Assembly: GCF_904067045.1 (NCBI RefSeq)
Contig: NZ_CAJFDC010000001.1
Coordinates: forward strand, 124,001-188,000
Origin: Pseudomonas sp. FEN
GTDB taxonomy: Bacteria > Pseudomonadota > Gammaproteobacteria > Pseudomonadales > Pseudomonadaceae
Length of the DNA: 64,000 bases
Reading direction: 5' to 3'
In this document: positions 9,790 to 19,306 of the stretch, piece by piece
Position numbering within the stretch: position 1 is the stretch's first letter
Layout: each line of letters opens with the position of its first letter
Program-made: the position numbers and the translations under genes
Notes under the pieces: generated by a model
Databases searched by the model: none
What the model saw: the letters and a program-made list of their open reading frames with translations, nothing else
Told to the model about the DNA's origin: nothing

Positions 9790-10329
9790 ATGAGACTCAA
9801 GCCTTTCCCCCCACTGCTTCTCTGCCTGTTTTGTCTGCCTGGCGTGAGCCTCGCGACAGAGAAGACGGTGTACGGCCTGAACGAGTACGCCCACCTGACC
9901 GGGATCGATCTGCAAGTGCCGGCCAAACTCGACACCGGCGCCAAGACCGCCTCGCTCAGTGCCCGCGATATCCACCGGTTCAAGCGCAACGGCGAGAGCT
10001 GGGTGCGCTTCTACCTGGCGATCGACGCCGCGCATTCGCACCCGATCGAACTGCCCCTGGCCCGCGTCAGCAAGATCAAGCGCCGCGCCGGCGACTACGA
10101 TCCGGATGAGGGCAACGCCTACACCGCGCGCCCGGTGATTACCCTGGATATCTGCATGGGCAGCGCCTTGCGCAGTATCGAAGTGAACTTGACCGACCGC
10201 AGCAGCTTCCAATACCCGCTGTTGATCGGCTCCGAGGCCCTCAAGCGCTTCGATGCGCTGGTCGACCCCAGCCTCAAATACGCTGCCGGCAAACCCGCCT
10301 GCGCCAACGACGCTCAAACCGCCGAGTAA
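9790..10329 (+). CDS. Retropepsin-like putative zinc/aspartic protease
   Basis: A 179-residue protein with an N-terminal signal peptide (hydrophobic residues 8-22), so the catalytic part should be periplasmic. LDTGAKTASLSA at 47-58 is the retropepsin-type active-site motif of the family annotated as ATP-dependent zinc protease (Pfam Zn_protease, PF05618). The first of three genes: 5 bases separate it from the inactive-transglutaminase gene, which overlaps the ATP-grasp ligase gene. In this family the protease is regularly linked to RimK-like ligases, suggesting removal or processing of a product made by the ligase. The substrate is unknown. The family name implies ATP and zinc use, but only an aspartyl motif is visible. 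Confidence 0.85.
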   Translation: MRLKPFPPLLLCLFCLPGVSLATEKTVYGLNEYAHLTGIDLQVPAKLDTGAKTASLSARDIHRFKRNGESWVRFYLAIDAAHSHPIELPLARVSKIKRRAGDYDPDEGNAYTARPVITLDICMGSALRSIEVNLTDRSSFQYPLLIGSEALKRFDALVDPSLKYAAGKPACANDAQTAE

Positions 10330-10334
10330 TCCGA

Positions 10335-11867
10335 ATGCGCGCTCTAACCCTTCACCTGAAAATCCTGATCGCCGTGCTGGTGTTGCTCGGTGCTTCGGTC
10401 ACGGCCTATCAGATTTTCGTGCTGGGTATTCCGGTCACCGAGGATGCCACGGACGACTTGTGGAACATCGACGCCAAGGTCGAGTTCGTCGCCAGCACCA
10501 AGGAGCCGGTGAAGGTCCAGATGTTCGTGCCGCCCCTGAGCCGCGACTACGTCAGCCTCAACGAAAGCTTCATTTCCAACAACTATGGGGTGAGCGTCAA
10601 TCGCGCCGACGGCAACCGCAAGGTGACCTGGTCGGCGCGGCGGGTCAGCGGCAAGCAGACGCTGTATTACCGCCTGGTGCTGACCAAGCGCTATACCGGC
10701 GAAAAACCCAAGGTCAAGGGCCCGACCTTCCGCGACAGCATGGCCATCGAAGGGCCGGAAAAAATCGCCGCCGAGGCCTTGCTCGCACCGATCCGCCAAC
10801 ACTCGGCGGACGTCGAGACCTTCATCGGCGAAACCATCAAGCGGGTCAACAACCTTGCCGATGACAACGTCAAGCTGCTGCTGGCGGGCGACTCGTCAAC
10901 CCCGCACAAGGCGCAGATCATCGAGTTGCTGCTGTCCATCGCCCATGTGCCGCTGGAGAAAGCCCACACCATTCGCCTGCTGGCCGATCAACCACAGACC
11001 CCGGAACTCTGGCTGCGCAGTTTCAACGGCAGCGACTGGTTGTACTTCAACCCGGACACCGGCGAACAGGGCCTGCCATCCGACCGCCTGCTCTGGTGGA
11101 CCGGTGCCGACAACCTGATCACCGTCGATGGCGGCAAGAAGGCCGGCGTCACCTTCAGCCTGAACAATAGCGAGATGAACGCGATCCGCCTGGCCAAGTT
11201 GACCGACGAGAACTCCGACGCGAACTTCCTCGAATATTCACTCTACGGCCTGCCACTGCAAACCCAGCAGACCTTCATGATCATGATGATGATCCCCATC
11301 GGCGTGCTGGTGATCCTGATCCTGCGCAACCTGATCGGCCTGCAGACCCTCGGCACCTTCACCCCGGTGCTGATTGCCCTGGCTTTCCGCGAAACCCAGT
11401 TGGGCTTCGGTATCGTGCTGTTCACCATCATTACCGCCCTGGGATTGTCGTTGCGTTCGTACCTGGAGCACCTGAAGCTGCAGATGCTGCCGCGCCTGTC
11501 GGTGGTGCTGACCTTCGTCGTGGTGCTGATCGCCGCCATCAGCCTGTTCAGCCACAAGCTGGGCCTGGAGCGCGGCCTGTCGGTGGCGCTGTTCCCGATG
11601 GTGATCCTGACCATGACCATCGAGCGCCTGTCCATCACCTGGGAAGAGCGCGGCGCCAACCATGCGCTGAAAGTCGCCATCGGCACGCTGTTCGCGGCGT
11701 CCCTGGCGCACCTGATCATGACGGTGCCGGAGTTGATCTACTTCGTCTTCACCTTCCCGGCGATCCTGCTGATCCTGGTGGGTTTCATGCTGGCGATGGG
11801 GCGTTATCGCGGTTACCGACTGACCGAATTGATGCGTTTCAAGGCCTTCCTGAAGGAACAAGCCTGA
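10335..11867 (+). CDS. Inactive transglutaminase membrane protein (UUP1/7TM type)
   Basis: A 510-residue inner-membrane protein: TM helix at about 8-28, a periplasmic region to about 300 that includes a transglutaminase-like fold annotated as inactive in this family (PF14400), then a block of about seven hydrophobic helices between 305 and 495 (7TM_transglut, PF14402). The C-terminal tail is basic and cytosolic. It sits between the retropepsin-like gene (5-base gap) and the ATP-grasp ligase (TGATG overlap), so it is the likely membrane scaffold joining a periplasmic protease and a cytosolic ligase. I see no Cys-His-Asp triad. Biochemical role not known to me. Confidence 0.85.
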   Translation: MRALTLHLKILIAVLVLLGASVTAYQIFVLGIPVTEDATDDLWNIDAKVEFVASTKEPVKVQMFVPPLSRDYVSLNESFISNNYGVSVNRADGNRKVTWSARRVSGKQTLYYRLVLTKRYTGEKPKVKGPTFRDSMAIEGPEKIAAEALLAPIRQHSADVETFIGETIKRVNNLADDNVKLLLAGDSSTPHKAQIIELLLSIAHVPLEKAHTIRLLADQPQTPELWLRSFNGSDWLYFNPDTGEQGLPSDRLLWWTGADNLITVDGGKKAGVTFSLNNSEMNAIRLAKLTDENSDANFLEYSLYGLPLQTQQTFMIMMMIPIGVLVILILRNLIGLQTLGTFTPVLIALAFRETQLGFGIVLFTIITALGLSLRSYLEHLKLQMLPRLSVVLTFVVVLIAAISLFSHKLGLERGLSVALFPMVILTMTIERLSITWEERGANHALKVAIGTLFAASLAHLIMTVPELIYFVFTFPAILLILVGFMLAMGRYRGYRLTELMRFKAFLKEQA

Positions 11868-12853
11868 TGTTCGGCCTGTGGAAAACCTGGAAGGCCCTGG
11901 AAGCCCAGGGCATCATGGGGATCAACCGGCGCAACGCGGACTATGTGCTCAAGTACAACAAGCGCAGCCTCTACCCCATCGTCGACGACAAGATCCTCAC
12001 CAAGGAACGGGCCATCGCCGCCGGCATCCAGGTGCCGCAAATGTATGGGGTGATTTCCACGGAAAAGGAAATCGACCAGCTCGAAGCAATCATCGGCGGG
12101 CGCCGTGATTTCGTCATCAAGCCGGCTCAAGGCGCCGGCGGCGATGGCATCCTGGTGATCGCCGACCGCTTCGAGGGCCGCTATCGCTCGATCTCCGGGC
12201 GCATCATCAGCCATGCCGAAATCGAGCACCAGATCTCCAGCATCCTGACCGGCCTGTACTCCCTGGGCGGACACCGGGACCGTGCGCTGATCGAATACCG
12301 GGTCACCCCCGATCCGATCTTCAAGAGCATCAGCTACGAAGGCGTGCCGGACATTCGCGTCATTGTACTGATGGGCTATCCGGTCATGGCCATGCTGCGC
12401 CTGCCGACCCGCCAGTCCAACGGCAAGGCCAACCTGCACCAGGGCGCCATCGGCGTGGGCGTGGACCTGGCGACCGGTATCACCCTGCGCGGCACCTGGT
12501 TGAACAACATCATCCGCAAGCACCCGGACACCACCCACCCGGTGGATGGCGTGCAATTGCCGAACTGGGACGCTTTCATGGAGCTGGCGGCCGGTTGCTT
12601 CGAGCTCTGCGGCCTGGGCTATATCGGCGTGGACATGGTCCTGGACCAGGACAAGGGCCCGCTGATCCTTGAGCTCAACGCCCGTCCCGGGCTGAATATC
12701 CAGATCGCCAACGACTGCGGCCTGACCCACCGCACCCATGCCGTGGAGGCGCACCTGGCGGAGCTTGCCGCCGAGGGCCGCGGCGAGACGCCGGCGCAAC
12801 GGGTGCGCTTTGTCCAGGAACTGTTCGGGCACGTACCCGCGATCGAAGCCTGA
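11867..12853 (+). CDS. Alpha-L-glutamate ligase-like ATP-grasp protein
   Basis: A 328-residue cytosolic ATP-grasp enzyme of the RimK-related E-ligase family (PF14397). DFVIKPAQGAGGDGILVI at about 80-97 is the ATP-binding lysine/glycine-rich loop; LILELNARPGLNIQIAN near 265-281 carries the metal-binding Glu/Asn. No signal peptide or membrane segment. The start codon overlaps the transglutaminase stop by one base, showing co-translation. By family it should join an amino acid, most likely glutamate, to an acceptor with ATP hydrolysis. Acceptor and product are unknown. Confidence 0.87.
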   Translation: MFGLWKTWKALEAQGIMGINRRNADYVLKYNKRSLYPIVDDKILTKERAIAAGIQVPQMYGVISTEKEIDQLEAIIGGRRDFVIKPAQGAGGDGILVIADRFEGRYRSISGRIISHAEIEHQISSILTGLYSLGGHRDRALIEYRVTPDPIFKSISYEGVPDIRVIVLMGYPVMAMLRLPTRQSNGKANLHQGAIGVGVDLATGITLRGTWLNNIIRKHPDTTHPVDGVQLPNWDAFMELAAGCFELCGLGYIGVDMVLDQDKGPLILELNARPGLNIQIANDCGLTHRTHAVEAHLAELAAEGRGETPAQRVRFVQELFGHVPAIEA

Positions 12854-12959
12854 CCCATCTCCTGGTGCCGATATCCCCATCTGTGATCTGTGGTGGCCGG
12901 CTGGCCGGGCCCCGCACCGTGGCGACGAGGCCAGCAGTTCTTGCACTGCCCTTGGGGAC

Positions 12960-13004
12960 GCCATCGCCAGCAATCGAGCGTCGACCGGCTGCTCCTACAA
13001 AGTT
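12960..13004. repeat. Decayed REP fragment upstream of pabB
   Basis: GCCATCGCCAGCAA followed by GGCTGCTCCTACAAAG resembles one arm of the GGAGC REP class in inverse orientation, with an interrupted centre. The rest of the 247-base gap 12854-13100 shows nothing clear. Confidence 0.4.
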
Positions 13005-13100
13005 GACAGACCGTTCCTCAATCCTACGACATCCCTCTAGGAGCAACGCCCGCGGGGGACTACAATCGCGCACCGCGCTCCCATGGCTGACCCGCCCCCC

Positions 13101-14444
13101 ATGTTGACCTGCACCGTATATCCGTTGCCCTATCACGCCAATCCCGCTCATTACTTCGCGGCGATTCGTCATGCGCCCGGGGCCGTGCTGCTCGACAGCG
13201 GCCGCCCCGAGGCCGAGCGTGGGCGCTACGATCTGCTCAGTGCCTGGCCGCTGGAGCAACTGGCGGTGTTGCCGGAGGAACGTGGCGCGGCATTCCTGCA
13301 ACGCTTGCGGGACAACCTGGCCCGACTCGGCGCCGCCCAGCTCCCCAGGTCTTGCGAACTGCCCTTTGCCGGTGGCCTGATCGGCTACCTGAGCTACGAT
13401 TTCGGTCGACACCTGGAAAGCCTGCCCGAACAGGCCCGCGATGACCTGCATCTGCCCGATGCGCGCTTCGGCCTGTACGCCTGGGCACTGATCAGCGATC
13501 ACCAGCAAGGCAGCAGCCAGTTGGTCTTCCACCCCAGCGTCGAACCCCGCGAGCGCGAACGGCTGATCCAGCTGTTCAGCCAGCCGGCCGGCCAGGACAG
13601 CGCCGAGTTTCACCTGAGCGGTCCGCTGAGCGCGGACCTCACGGCCGAGGACTACCGCCAGGCCTTGGAACGTATCCAGCACTATATCCAGGCCGGCGAC
13701 TGCTATCAGGTCAACTTTGCCCAACGTTTCCGCGCCACCTGCCAGGGCGATCCGTGGATCGCTTATTGCGCCCTGCGCGCCGCCTGCCCGACACCCTTCT
13801 CGGGCTTTCAGACGCTGCCCGAGCACGGCGCGGTGCTGAGTCTGTCGCCGGAACGCTTCGTCAAGGTCAGCCAGGGCCAGGTCGAGACGCGCCCGATCAA
13901 GGGCACCCGCCCGCGCGGCCGCGACACCCGCGAGGACGCGGCCAACGCCGCCGAACTGCTGGCCAGCAGCAAGGACCGGGCGGAGAACCTGATGATTGTC
14001 GATCTGCTGCGCAACGACCTGGGGCGCACCTGCCGGATCGGTTCGGTGCGGGTGCCGGAGTTGTTCAGCCTGGAGAGCTACCCCAATGTGCACCATCTGG
14101 TGAGCAGCGTGACCGGGACCCTGGCCGCCGAGCGCGACGCCCTCGACCTGATCGCCGGCAGCTTCCCCGGCGGTTCGATCACCGGCGCACCGAAGATCCG
14201 CGCCATGCAGATCATCGATGAGTTGGAACCGACCCGACGGGCGCTGTATTGCGGTTCGCTGCTGTACCTGGATGTGCGCGGCGAGATGGACAGTTCCATC
14301 GCCATCCGCAGCCTGCTGGTCAAGGATGGGCAGGTGAGCTGCTGGGGCGGTGGCGGCATCGTCGCCGACTCCGACTGGCAGGCGGAATACCAGGAGTCCA
14401 TCACCAAGGTGAAGGTGTTGCTCGATACCCTGCAAAACCTCTGA
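13101..14444 (+). CDS. pabB: Aminodeoxychorismate synthase component I
   Basis: Chorismate-utilising enzyme that aminates chorismate to 4-amino-4-deoxychorismate for p-aminobenzoate and folate. The 447-residue chain has the anthranilate-synthase-like N-terminal domain (LLSAWP region) and the chorismate-binding domain from about 190. PIKGTRPRG near 270 holds the lysine characteristic of PabB, whereas TrpE has [17 protein letters not shown] and [12 protein letters not shown] are further family blocks. I prefer the second [18 protein letters not shown]; an ATG 6 codons earlier at 13083 is possible, and neither has a good ribosome binding site. Monocistronic; cysH follows after a REP-containing gap. 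Confidence 0.93.
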   Translation: MLTCTVYPLPYHANPAHYFAAIRHAPGAVLLDSGRPEAERGRYDLLSAWPLEQLAVLPEERGAAFLQRLRDNLARLGAAQLPRSCELPFAGGLIGYLSYDFGRHLESLPEQARDDLHLPDARFGLYAWALISDHQQGSSQLVFHPSVEPRERERLIQLFSQPAGQDSAEFHLSGPLSADLTAEDYRQALERIQHYIQAGDCYQVNFAQRFRATCQGDPWIAYCALRAACPTPFSGFQTLPEHGAVLSLSPERFVKVSQGQVETRPIKGTRPRGRDTREDAANAAELLASSKDRAENLMIVDLLRNDLGRTCRIGSVRVPELFSLESYPNVHHLVSSVTGTLAAERDALDLIAGSFPGGSITGAPKIRAMQIIDELEPTRRALYCGSLLYLDVRGEMDSSIAIRSLLVKDGQVSCWGGGGIVADSDWQAEYQESITKVKVLLDTLQNL

Positions 14445-14476
14445 AGCCCCGAGCGCCCCGCGGAACAACACAAAAC

Positions 14477-14527
14477 CGGTAGGAACCCGCTTGCCGGCGA
14501 TGCGGCCGGCACGCCGGCGCCCACAAG
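14477..14527. repeat. REP-like palindrome between pabB and cysH
   Basis: GGTAGGAACCCGCTTGCCGG with a short inverted partner GCCGGCACGCCGGCGCCCAC. A variant of the GTAGGAGC-type REP; single and imperfect. Confidence 0.5.
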
Positions 14528-14619
14528 GGGCCGCGTTCGGACATGGGGCCGCTGCCGACGGATTTTGTTACTATTGGCTTATTCGAGCGCAAAGCGCCAC
14601 TGACTTTAGGAACCGCCTG

Positions 14620-15354
14620 ATGAGCCAACCGTTCGACGTCGCCGAACTCGCCGCGACATACGCCAACAAGTCCGCCCAGGACATCCTCAAACTGGCCTTT
14701 GCCCAGTTTGGCGACGACCTGTGGATATCTTTCAGCGGCGCGGAAGACGTGGTGCTGGTGGACATGGCCTGGAAACTGAACAAGAACGTCAAGGTCTTCA
14801 GCCTCGACACCGGGCGCCTGCACCCGGAAACCTACCGCTTCATCGATCAGGTGCGCGAGCACTACAAGATCGATATTGAACTGATATCGCCGGATCACAA
14901 CGAGCTTGAGCCGTTCGTCAAGGCAAAAGGTCTGTTCAGTTTCTACAAGGACAACCACGGCGAATGCTGCGGCATCCGCAAGATCGCACCACTGCGCCGC
15001 AAGTTGTCCGGCGTCAGCGCCTGGGCCACCGGCCAGCGTCGCGACCAGAGCCCGGGCACCCGCAGCCAGGTGGCGGTACTGGAAATCGACAGCGCCTTCT
15101 CCACCCCGGAGCGCACCCTGTACAAGTTCAACCCGCTGGCGCAGATGAGCAGCGAAGAGATCTGGGGTTATATCCGCATGCTCGAACTGCCGTACAACAG
15201 CCTGCACGAGCGCGGCTTCATCAGCATCGGCTGCGAGCCCTGCACCCGTCCGGTACTGCCGAACCAGCACGAGCGCGAAGGCCGCTGGTGGTGGGAAGAA
15301 GCCACACAGAAGGAATGCGGCCTGCACGCCGGCAACCTGATCGCCAAGAGCTGA
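14620..15354 (+). CDS. cysH: Assimilatory APS/PAPS reductase CysH
   Basis: Thioredoxin-dependent reductase that releases sulfite from activated sulfate in cysteine biosynthesis. It has 244 residues. [12 protein letters not shown] (35-46) is the nucleotide-binding SGG-like loop. Cysteines 116, 117, 205 and 208 (ECCGIR, CEPC) are the [4Fe-4S] ligands, which mark the APS-reductase type known from P. aeruginosa rather than the cluster-free PAPS reductase; KECGLH (C233) is the catalytic cysteine. The start [12 protein letters not shown] is preceded by AGGAA; the frame extends 43 codons further upstream without family-like sequence. It converges on cysB, the cysteine regulon activator, across a strong terminator. 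Confidence 0.96.
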   Translation: MSQPFDVAELAATYANKSAQDILKLAFAQFGDDLWISFSGAEDVVLVDMAWKLNKNVKVFSLDTGRLHPETYRFIDQVREHYKIDIELISPDHNELEPFVKAKGLFSFYKDNHGECCGIRKIAPLRRKLSGVSAWATGQRRDQSPGTRSQVAVLEIDSAFSTPERTLYKFNPLAQMSSEEIWGYIRMLELPYNSLHERGFISIGCEPCTRPVLPNQHEREGRWWWEEATQKECGLHAGNLIAKS

Positions 15355-15369
15355 AGGTCAACACGCAAC

Positions 15370-15459
15370 CTGTAGGAGCAGTGCTTGCTCGCGAAGGCGT
15401 CCTTGAGGGCGCTAAAAGCTTCGCTGCGGTGCGGCGTCCCCACAAGCCAGGCTCCAGGT
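15370..15459. repeat. REPIN between cysH and cysB
   Basis: CTGTAGGAGCAGTGCTTGCT at 15370 and the imperfect inverse CAAGCCAGGCTCCAGG near 15444-15459, with GCGAAG/CTTCGC inner arms. GGAGC class. Confidence 0.7.
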
Positions 15460-15494
15460 TGTGTGTAGCCTTCAAGGTTGTGTTCCAACACAGA

Positions 15495-15525
15495 CAAAAA
15501 AGCCCCGAACCAGTCGGGGCTTTTT
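15495..15525. terminator. Bidirectional Rho-independent terminator (cysH / cysB)
   Basis: AGCCCCGA-loop-TCGGGGCT (15501-15521) with A6 before and T5 after, so it can end transcripts from both convergent genes. The cysB stop is 15 bases beyond. Confidence 0.9.
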
Positions 15526-15539
15526 CACATTCGGGCGAC

Positions 15540-16523
<984 letters not shown>

Positions 16524-16626
16524 TCAAAGCAGGTAGACGCCACGGGCAGCTGCGGCGATATATAACTATATGAATGGTTTGAAGAATAAATCTAGAACTT
16601 TTTTATCAAACCGCTGACTTTCCAGC

Positions 16627-17127
16627 TCAGATATCGCCATAGCGACGGCGTTGCAGAAGCGGCACCAGGTAAACCGGCACCTGGGCCAACTGCAGAACCC
16701 GTGCGGCGGTACGCCCCAGGTGCCCCTCGCCACCGGCGCCATGGCTGTGACTGCCGACAATCAACAGATCGACCGAGAGGGTCCGGGCTTGTTCGAGAAT
16801 GACCTGCGAGGGATCGCCCTGGAGGACCTTGACCGACTGGATCATGCTCAGGTCCTGCTGTCCGTCCGCGCACTCCTCGCGAAAGCTGTCCAGCACCCGC
16901 TGCTCGATCGTCGCCATCACGGTGTTAAGACCCTGGCTGTGCAATTCGTTCAATGCCTGCTCATCCAGATAGCTCTGCAACACCGACTCGGCAAACAGGC
17001 CCATGGGCTCGACCGCATGCACCACATACAAGTCGGCCTTGAAAGTTCGTGCCAGCTCCAAGGCATGCTGCATGACATAAGGGGCATACAGACCTAGGTC
17101 GGTGGCGTACAGCATCGAACGGATCAT
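16627..17127 (-). CDS. Universal stress protein (UspA family)
   Basis: A 166-residue single-domain Usp. MIRSMLYATDLGLYA at the start is the first beta strand, and GSHSHGAGGEGHLGRTAARVL near 135-155 fits the G-2x-G-9x-G(S/T) ATP-binding motif, though with A replacing the final S/T. The ATG is preceded by an excellent GAGGAGG, which rules out the 43-codon upstream extension of the frame. It lies upstream of cysB in the same direction with 112 bases between; a REPIN separates it from panE. ATP binding is inferred from the motif; target process unknown. Confidence 0.92.
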   Translation of the reverse strand: MIRSMLYATDLGLYAPYVMQHALELARTFKADLYVVHAVEPMGLFAESVLQSYLDEQALNELHSQGLNTVMATIEQRVLDSFREECADGQQDLSMIQSVKVLQGDPSQVILEQARTLSVDLLIVGSHSHGAGGEGHLGRTAARVLQLAQVPVYLVPLLQRRRYGDI

Positions 17128-17260
17128 GGGGCCTCCTCGATTGCCAGAATGGCGGAGCTCAGTTGAGCTTAGCAGCGCCCCGAAGACCGCGGAGCGCGGC
17201 TGGTCGGGCCGGCCCCGTTGCCCGTCCTTGAAGGAGCACGATCTTGAACCTCCCACGAAA

Positions 17261-17354
17261 CCTGTAGGAGCCAGCTTGCTGGCGATAGCGGTTTACCAAG
17301 CGACGAACATGTTGACCGTCAGATCGCAATCGCCGGCAAGCCGGCTCCCACAGG
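17261..17354. repeat. REPIN between panE and the usp gene
   Basis: CCTGTAGGAGCCAGCTTGCT at 17261 and the inverse AAGCCGGCTCCCACAGG ending 17354, with GGCGAT/ATCGCC inner arms. GGAGC class, variant with GGCGAT. Confidence 0.85.
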
Positions 17355-17367
17355 GCTGCATTATTTC

Positions 17368-18327
17368 TCAGTGATTGTTCGCGTCGATGAACGCCAGGGC
17401 CTGATACAGGGCGCGGATCTTCGGCAACTCGCAACCGGCGGCACTCGCCGCGGCCAGCGGACGGGCATAGACAGCGTCCAACTCCAGCACCCGCTTGTAC
17501 ACGAAGTCGTGGTACATGCTCGGCCAGTAGTCCGGCATCTTTTCCGTCACCTTGAACAACTGCTCGGCATAGCCGGCCGGCAGCTCATGGCCACAGGCCT
17601 GGGCCCCCCGCACCACCTCGGTCATCAACGCCTGGACCAGCTCGCGACTGCTGTCATCGGTCATCAGCGCCGTGGTACTGGCCCGCAGCAACACCGACAG
17701 ACCGTTATAAGGCACGTTCCACACCAACTTCTGCCAGCGCGCCTGCTGCAGGTTGGCCATGGCCTGGGACTCGACACCCGCCCGATGGAACAAGCCGGCC
17801 GTCTCCTCGACCAGGGCCTGGCGGGCCGCGGCGGCATGCAACAGCGGACCACTGTGATAGCCGACGTTCACCGCGCCGAAGGCCTGGTGCACGATGACGC
17901 CGGGCCCCGCGCGGTGCACGCAGATAAAACACAAACCGCCCAACAGGTGCAGGGAGTCGGGCAACCGCGCGCGTAAATCGTCCTCCACCTCCAGGCCGTT
18001 CTGCAGCACCAGCACCTTCGCCCCCGGCGCGGCGGCCTGGACGATCAGCGGCGCGAGACTGGCATTGCTGGTGGTCTTGGTCCCCACCAGCAGCCAGTCG
18101 CAGGGGGGCATGTCCGCGGCCTGAGCATAGGCCTGCGGCGCCTTCAAATGCAGGGGGCCGTGAACCGCACTGTCAATATGCAAGCCCCCCTCGGCCACCA
18201 CCGCAAACTCGCTGCGCAACAAGAAATGCACGTCGAAGCCGGCCCGCGCCAGCATGACGCCATAGTATCCGCCGATCGCACCGGTACCGATGATGCCGAT
18301 ACGCGGCCGGCTGACTGAACCCGTCAT
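17368..18327 (-). CDS. panE: 2-dehydropantoate 2-reductase
   Basis: NADPH-dependent ketopantoate reductase (319 residues) for pantothenate synthesis. The Rossmann loop GIIGTGAIGGYYG is at 11-23; the conserved K of the C-terminal domain is in QQARWQKLVWNVPYNGLSVL; a glutamate/asparagine-containing MYHDFVYKRVLELDA block follows. It overlaps the thioredoxin-like gene by 4 bases (ATGA), so the two form an operon. Pseudomonads often have more than one PanE paralogue, so which copy supplies coenzyme A synthesis is open. Confidence 0.87.
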   Translation of the reverse strand: MTGSVSRPRIGIIGTGAIGGYYGVMLARAGFDVHFLLRSEFAVVAEGGLHIDSAVHGPLHLKAPQAYAQAADMPPCDWLLVGTKTTSNASLAPLIVQAAAPGAKVLVLQNGLEVEDDLRARLPDSLHLLGGLCFICVHRAGPGVIVHQAFGAVNVGYHSGPLLHAAAARQALVEETAGLFHRAGVESQAMANLQQARWQKLVWNVPYNGLSVLLRASTTALMTDDSSRELVQALMTEVVRGAQACGHELPAGYAEQLFKVTEKMPDYWPSMYHDFVYKRVLELDAVYARPLAAASAAGCELPKIRALYQALAFIDANNH

Positions 18328-18710
18328 GGCAACTCCTCTGGTCCAAGACTCAAGGCCCGCCGAACATTTTCGGCAAGCTCGCTCACGGTCAAGCGTGACT
18401 GCACCGCTCCGTGAAACCTGCCGTCCTTGACCACAAACAACGCGGGCAGATGAAACACTTCGTAACGCTGTACCGCCCCGCCGTTATGGCCGGCATCGAT
18501 CCAGCACAAGCGTTCGACCGGCAACGCCAGGCTTGGCAATACCTCCCTGGCGAAACGGCAGGAGGCACAGCCGACACTGGTGAAAATCAGCAATGAAACG
18601 CCCGGCAGGTCCAATAGACTCCGGTCGATATCAAAATCCGTCAACTCCAGGCTGTTCACTATACTGTTTGAAAGTTTTTCCACTGACCGACGCGGGGAGT
18701 CGTTGTTCAT
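18324..18710 (-). CDS. Thioredoxin-like protein
   Basis: A 128-residue thioredoxin-fold protein with a CASC motif (SVGCASCRFAREVLPSL, about 45-61) and the cis-proline region VFHLPALFVVKDGR. A CxxC with Ala-Ser is unusual compared with CGPC, so a specialised disulfide or metal role is possible. No signal peptide. Its ATG shares a CATG with the divergent PilZ gene. A GTG at codon 18 (18659) is an alternative start that would remove the overlap. Cotranscribed with panE. Confidence 0.8.
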   Translation of the reverse strand: MNNDSPRRSVEKLSNSIVNSLELTDFDIDRSLLDLPGVSLLIFTSVGCASCRFAREVLPSLALPVERLCWIDAGHNGGAVQRYEVFHLPALFVVKDGRFHGAVQSRLTVSELAENVRRALSLGPEELP

Positions 18711-19155
18711 GGCGCGCTTTCTTCCTCATCCCGATGACGTTCCCGTCACATTGACCCTGCTTGAACATTCCTGCATTTCCCTGCACCGACTCGCCAGCAT
18801 CAGTCTGGGTGGTGTCTCCTGCCACTCGCCCCGCGGCTGGCGCAAAGGCTCGGCGCTGCGAATGTGCATTCCCAGCCTTGGTGAAACCGCCTGCTATCCC
18901 GGCTACGTGGCCTGGTGCCTGAAACGCAAGCACGGCTACCGGGTCGGCATTGCCTTTGTCGACGAGCAAATCCTGTTCGGCGCCCGCATGGGTGAGCAGG
19001 TCTGCCAGATCGAACGCTACCAGCGAACACGCGAACGACAAAGCGAAGATCGGCAAAACATCGAAGCCATCGCCCGGGAATGGGTCCGGCAACACGCCGA
19101 TGACTTCTCCCGAGCCAGCCTGGAGCGCCCCTATGCGCGGGCTTTGCTCGATTAA
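18709..19155 (+). CDS. PilZ domain protein with degenerate c-di-GMP motif
   Basis: A 148-residue protein. Residues 8-85 fit the PilZ fold: VTLTLLE, then SLHRLASISLGGVSC, PSLGETACYPGYVAWC and YRVGIAFV. The usual RxxxR is not evident and the (D/N)xSxxG motif reads SISLGG, with Ser replacing Asp/Asn, so c-di-GMP binding may be lost or changed. The C-terminal 60 residues are charged and helical. GGGGAG stands 9 bases before the ATG. It diverges from the thioredoxin-like gene with overlapping start codons. Confidence 0.78.
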   Translation: MARFLPHPDDVPVTLTLLEHSCISLHRLASISLGGVSCHSPRGWRKGSALRMCIPSLGETACYPGYVAWCLKRKHGYRVGIAFVDEQILFGARMGEQVCQIERYQRTRERQSEDRQNIEAIAREWVRQHADDFSRASLERPYARALLD

Positions 19156-19306
19156 ACCTACTTTACGCACGGATTAAACCCGCCAGGCCATTGCCCGCCC
19201 CCCGCCTAACGCGCTAAGGTTCCGCTCCCCGACGCGCTCAAATCCGCTGTGCTCCGCCGCGCGGGGATCGCTGGCGGCCGGCACCCGTGACCTGACGAGT
19301 AACACG

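Noticed and set aside
12675..14471. 598-codon minus-strand ORF opposite pabB and the ligase gene
   Set aside because: Antisense shadow; the plus-strand PabB and ATP-grasp motifs are unambiguous.
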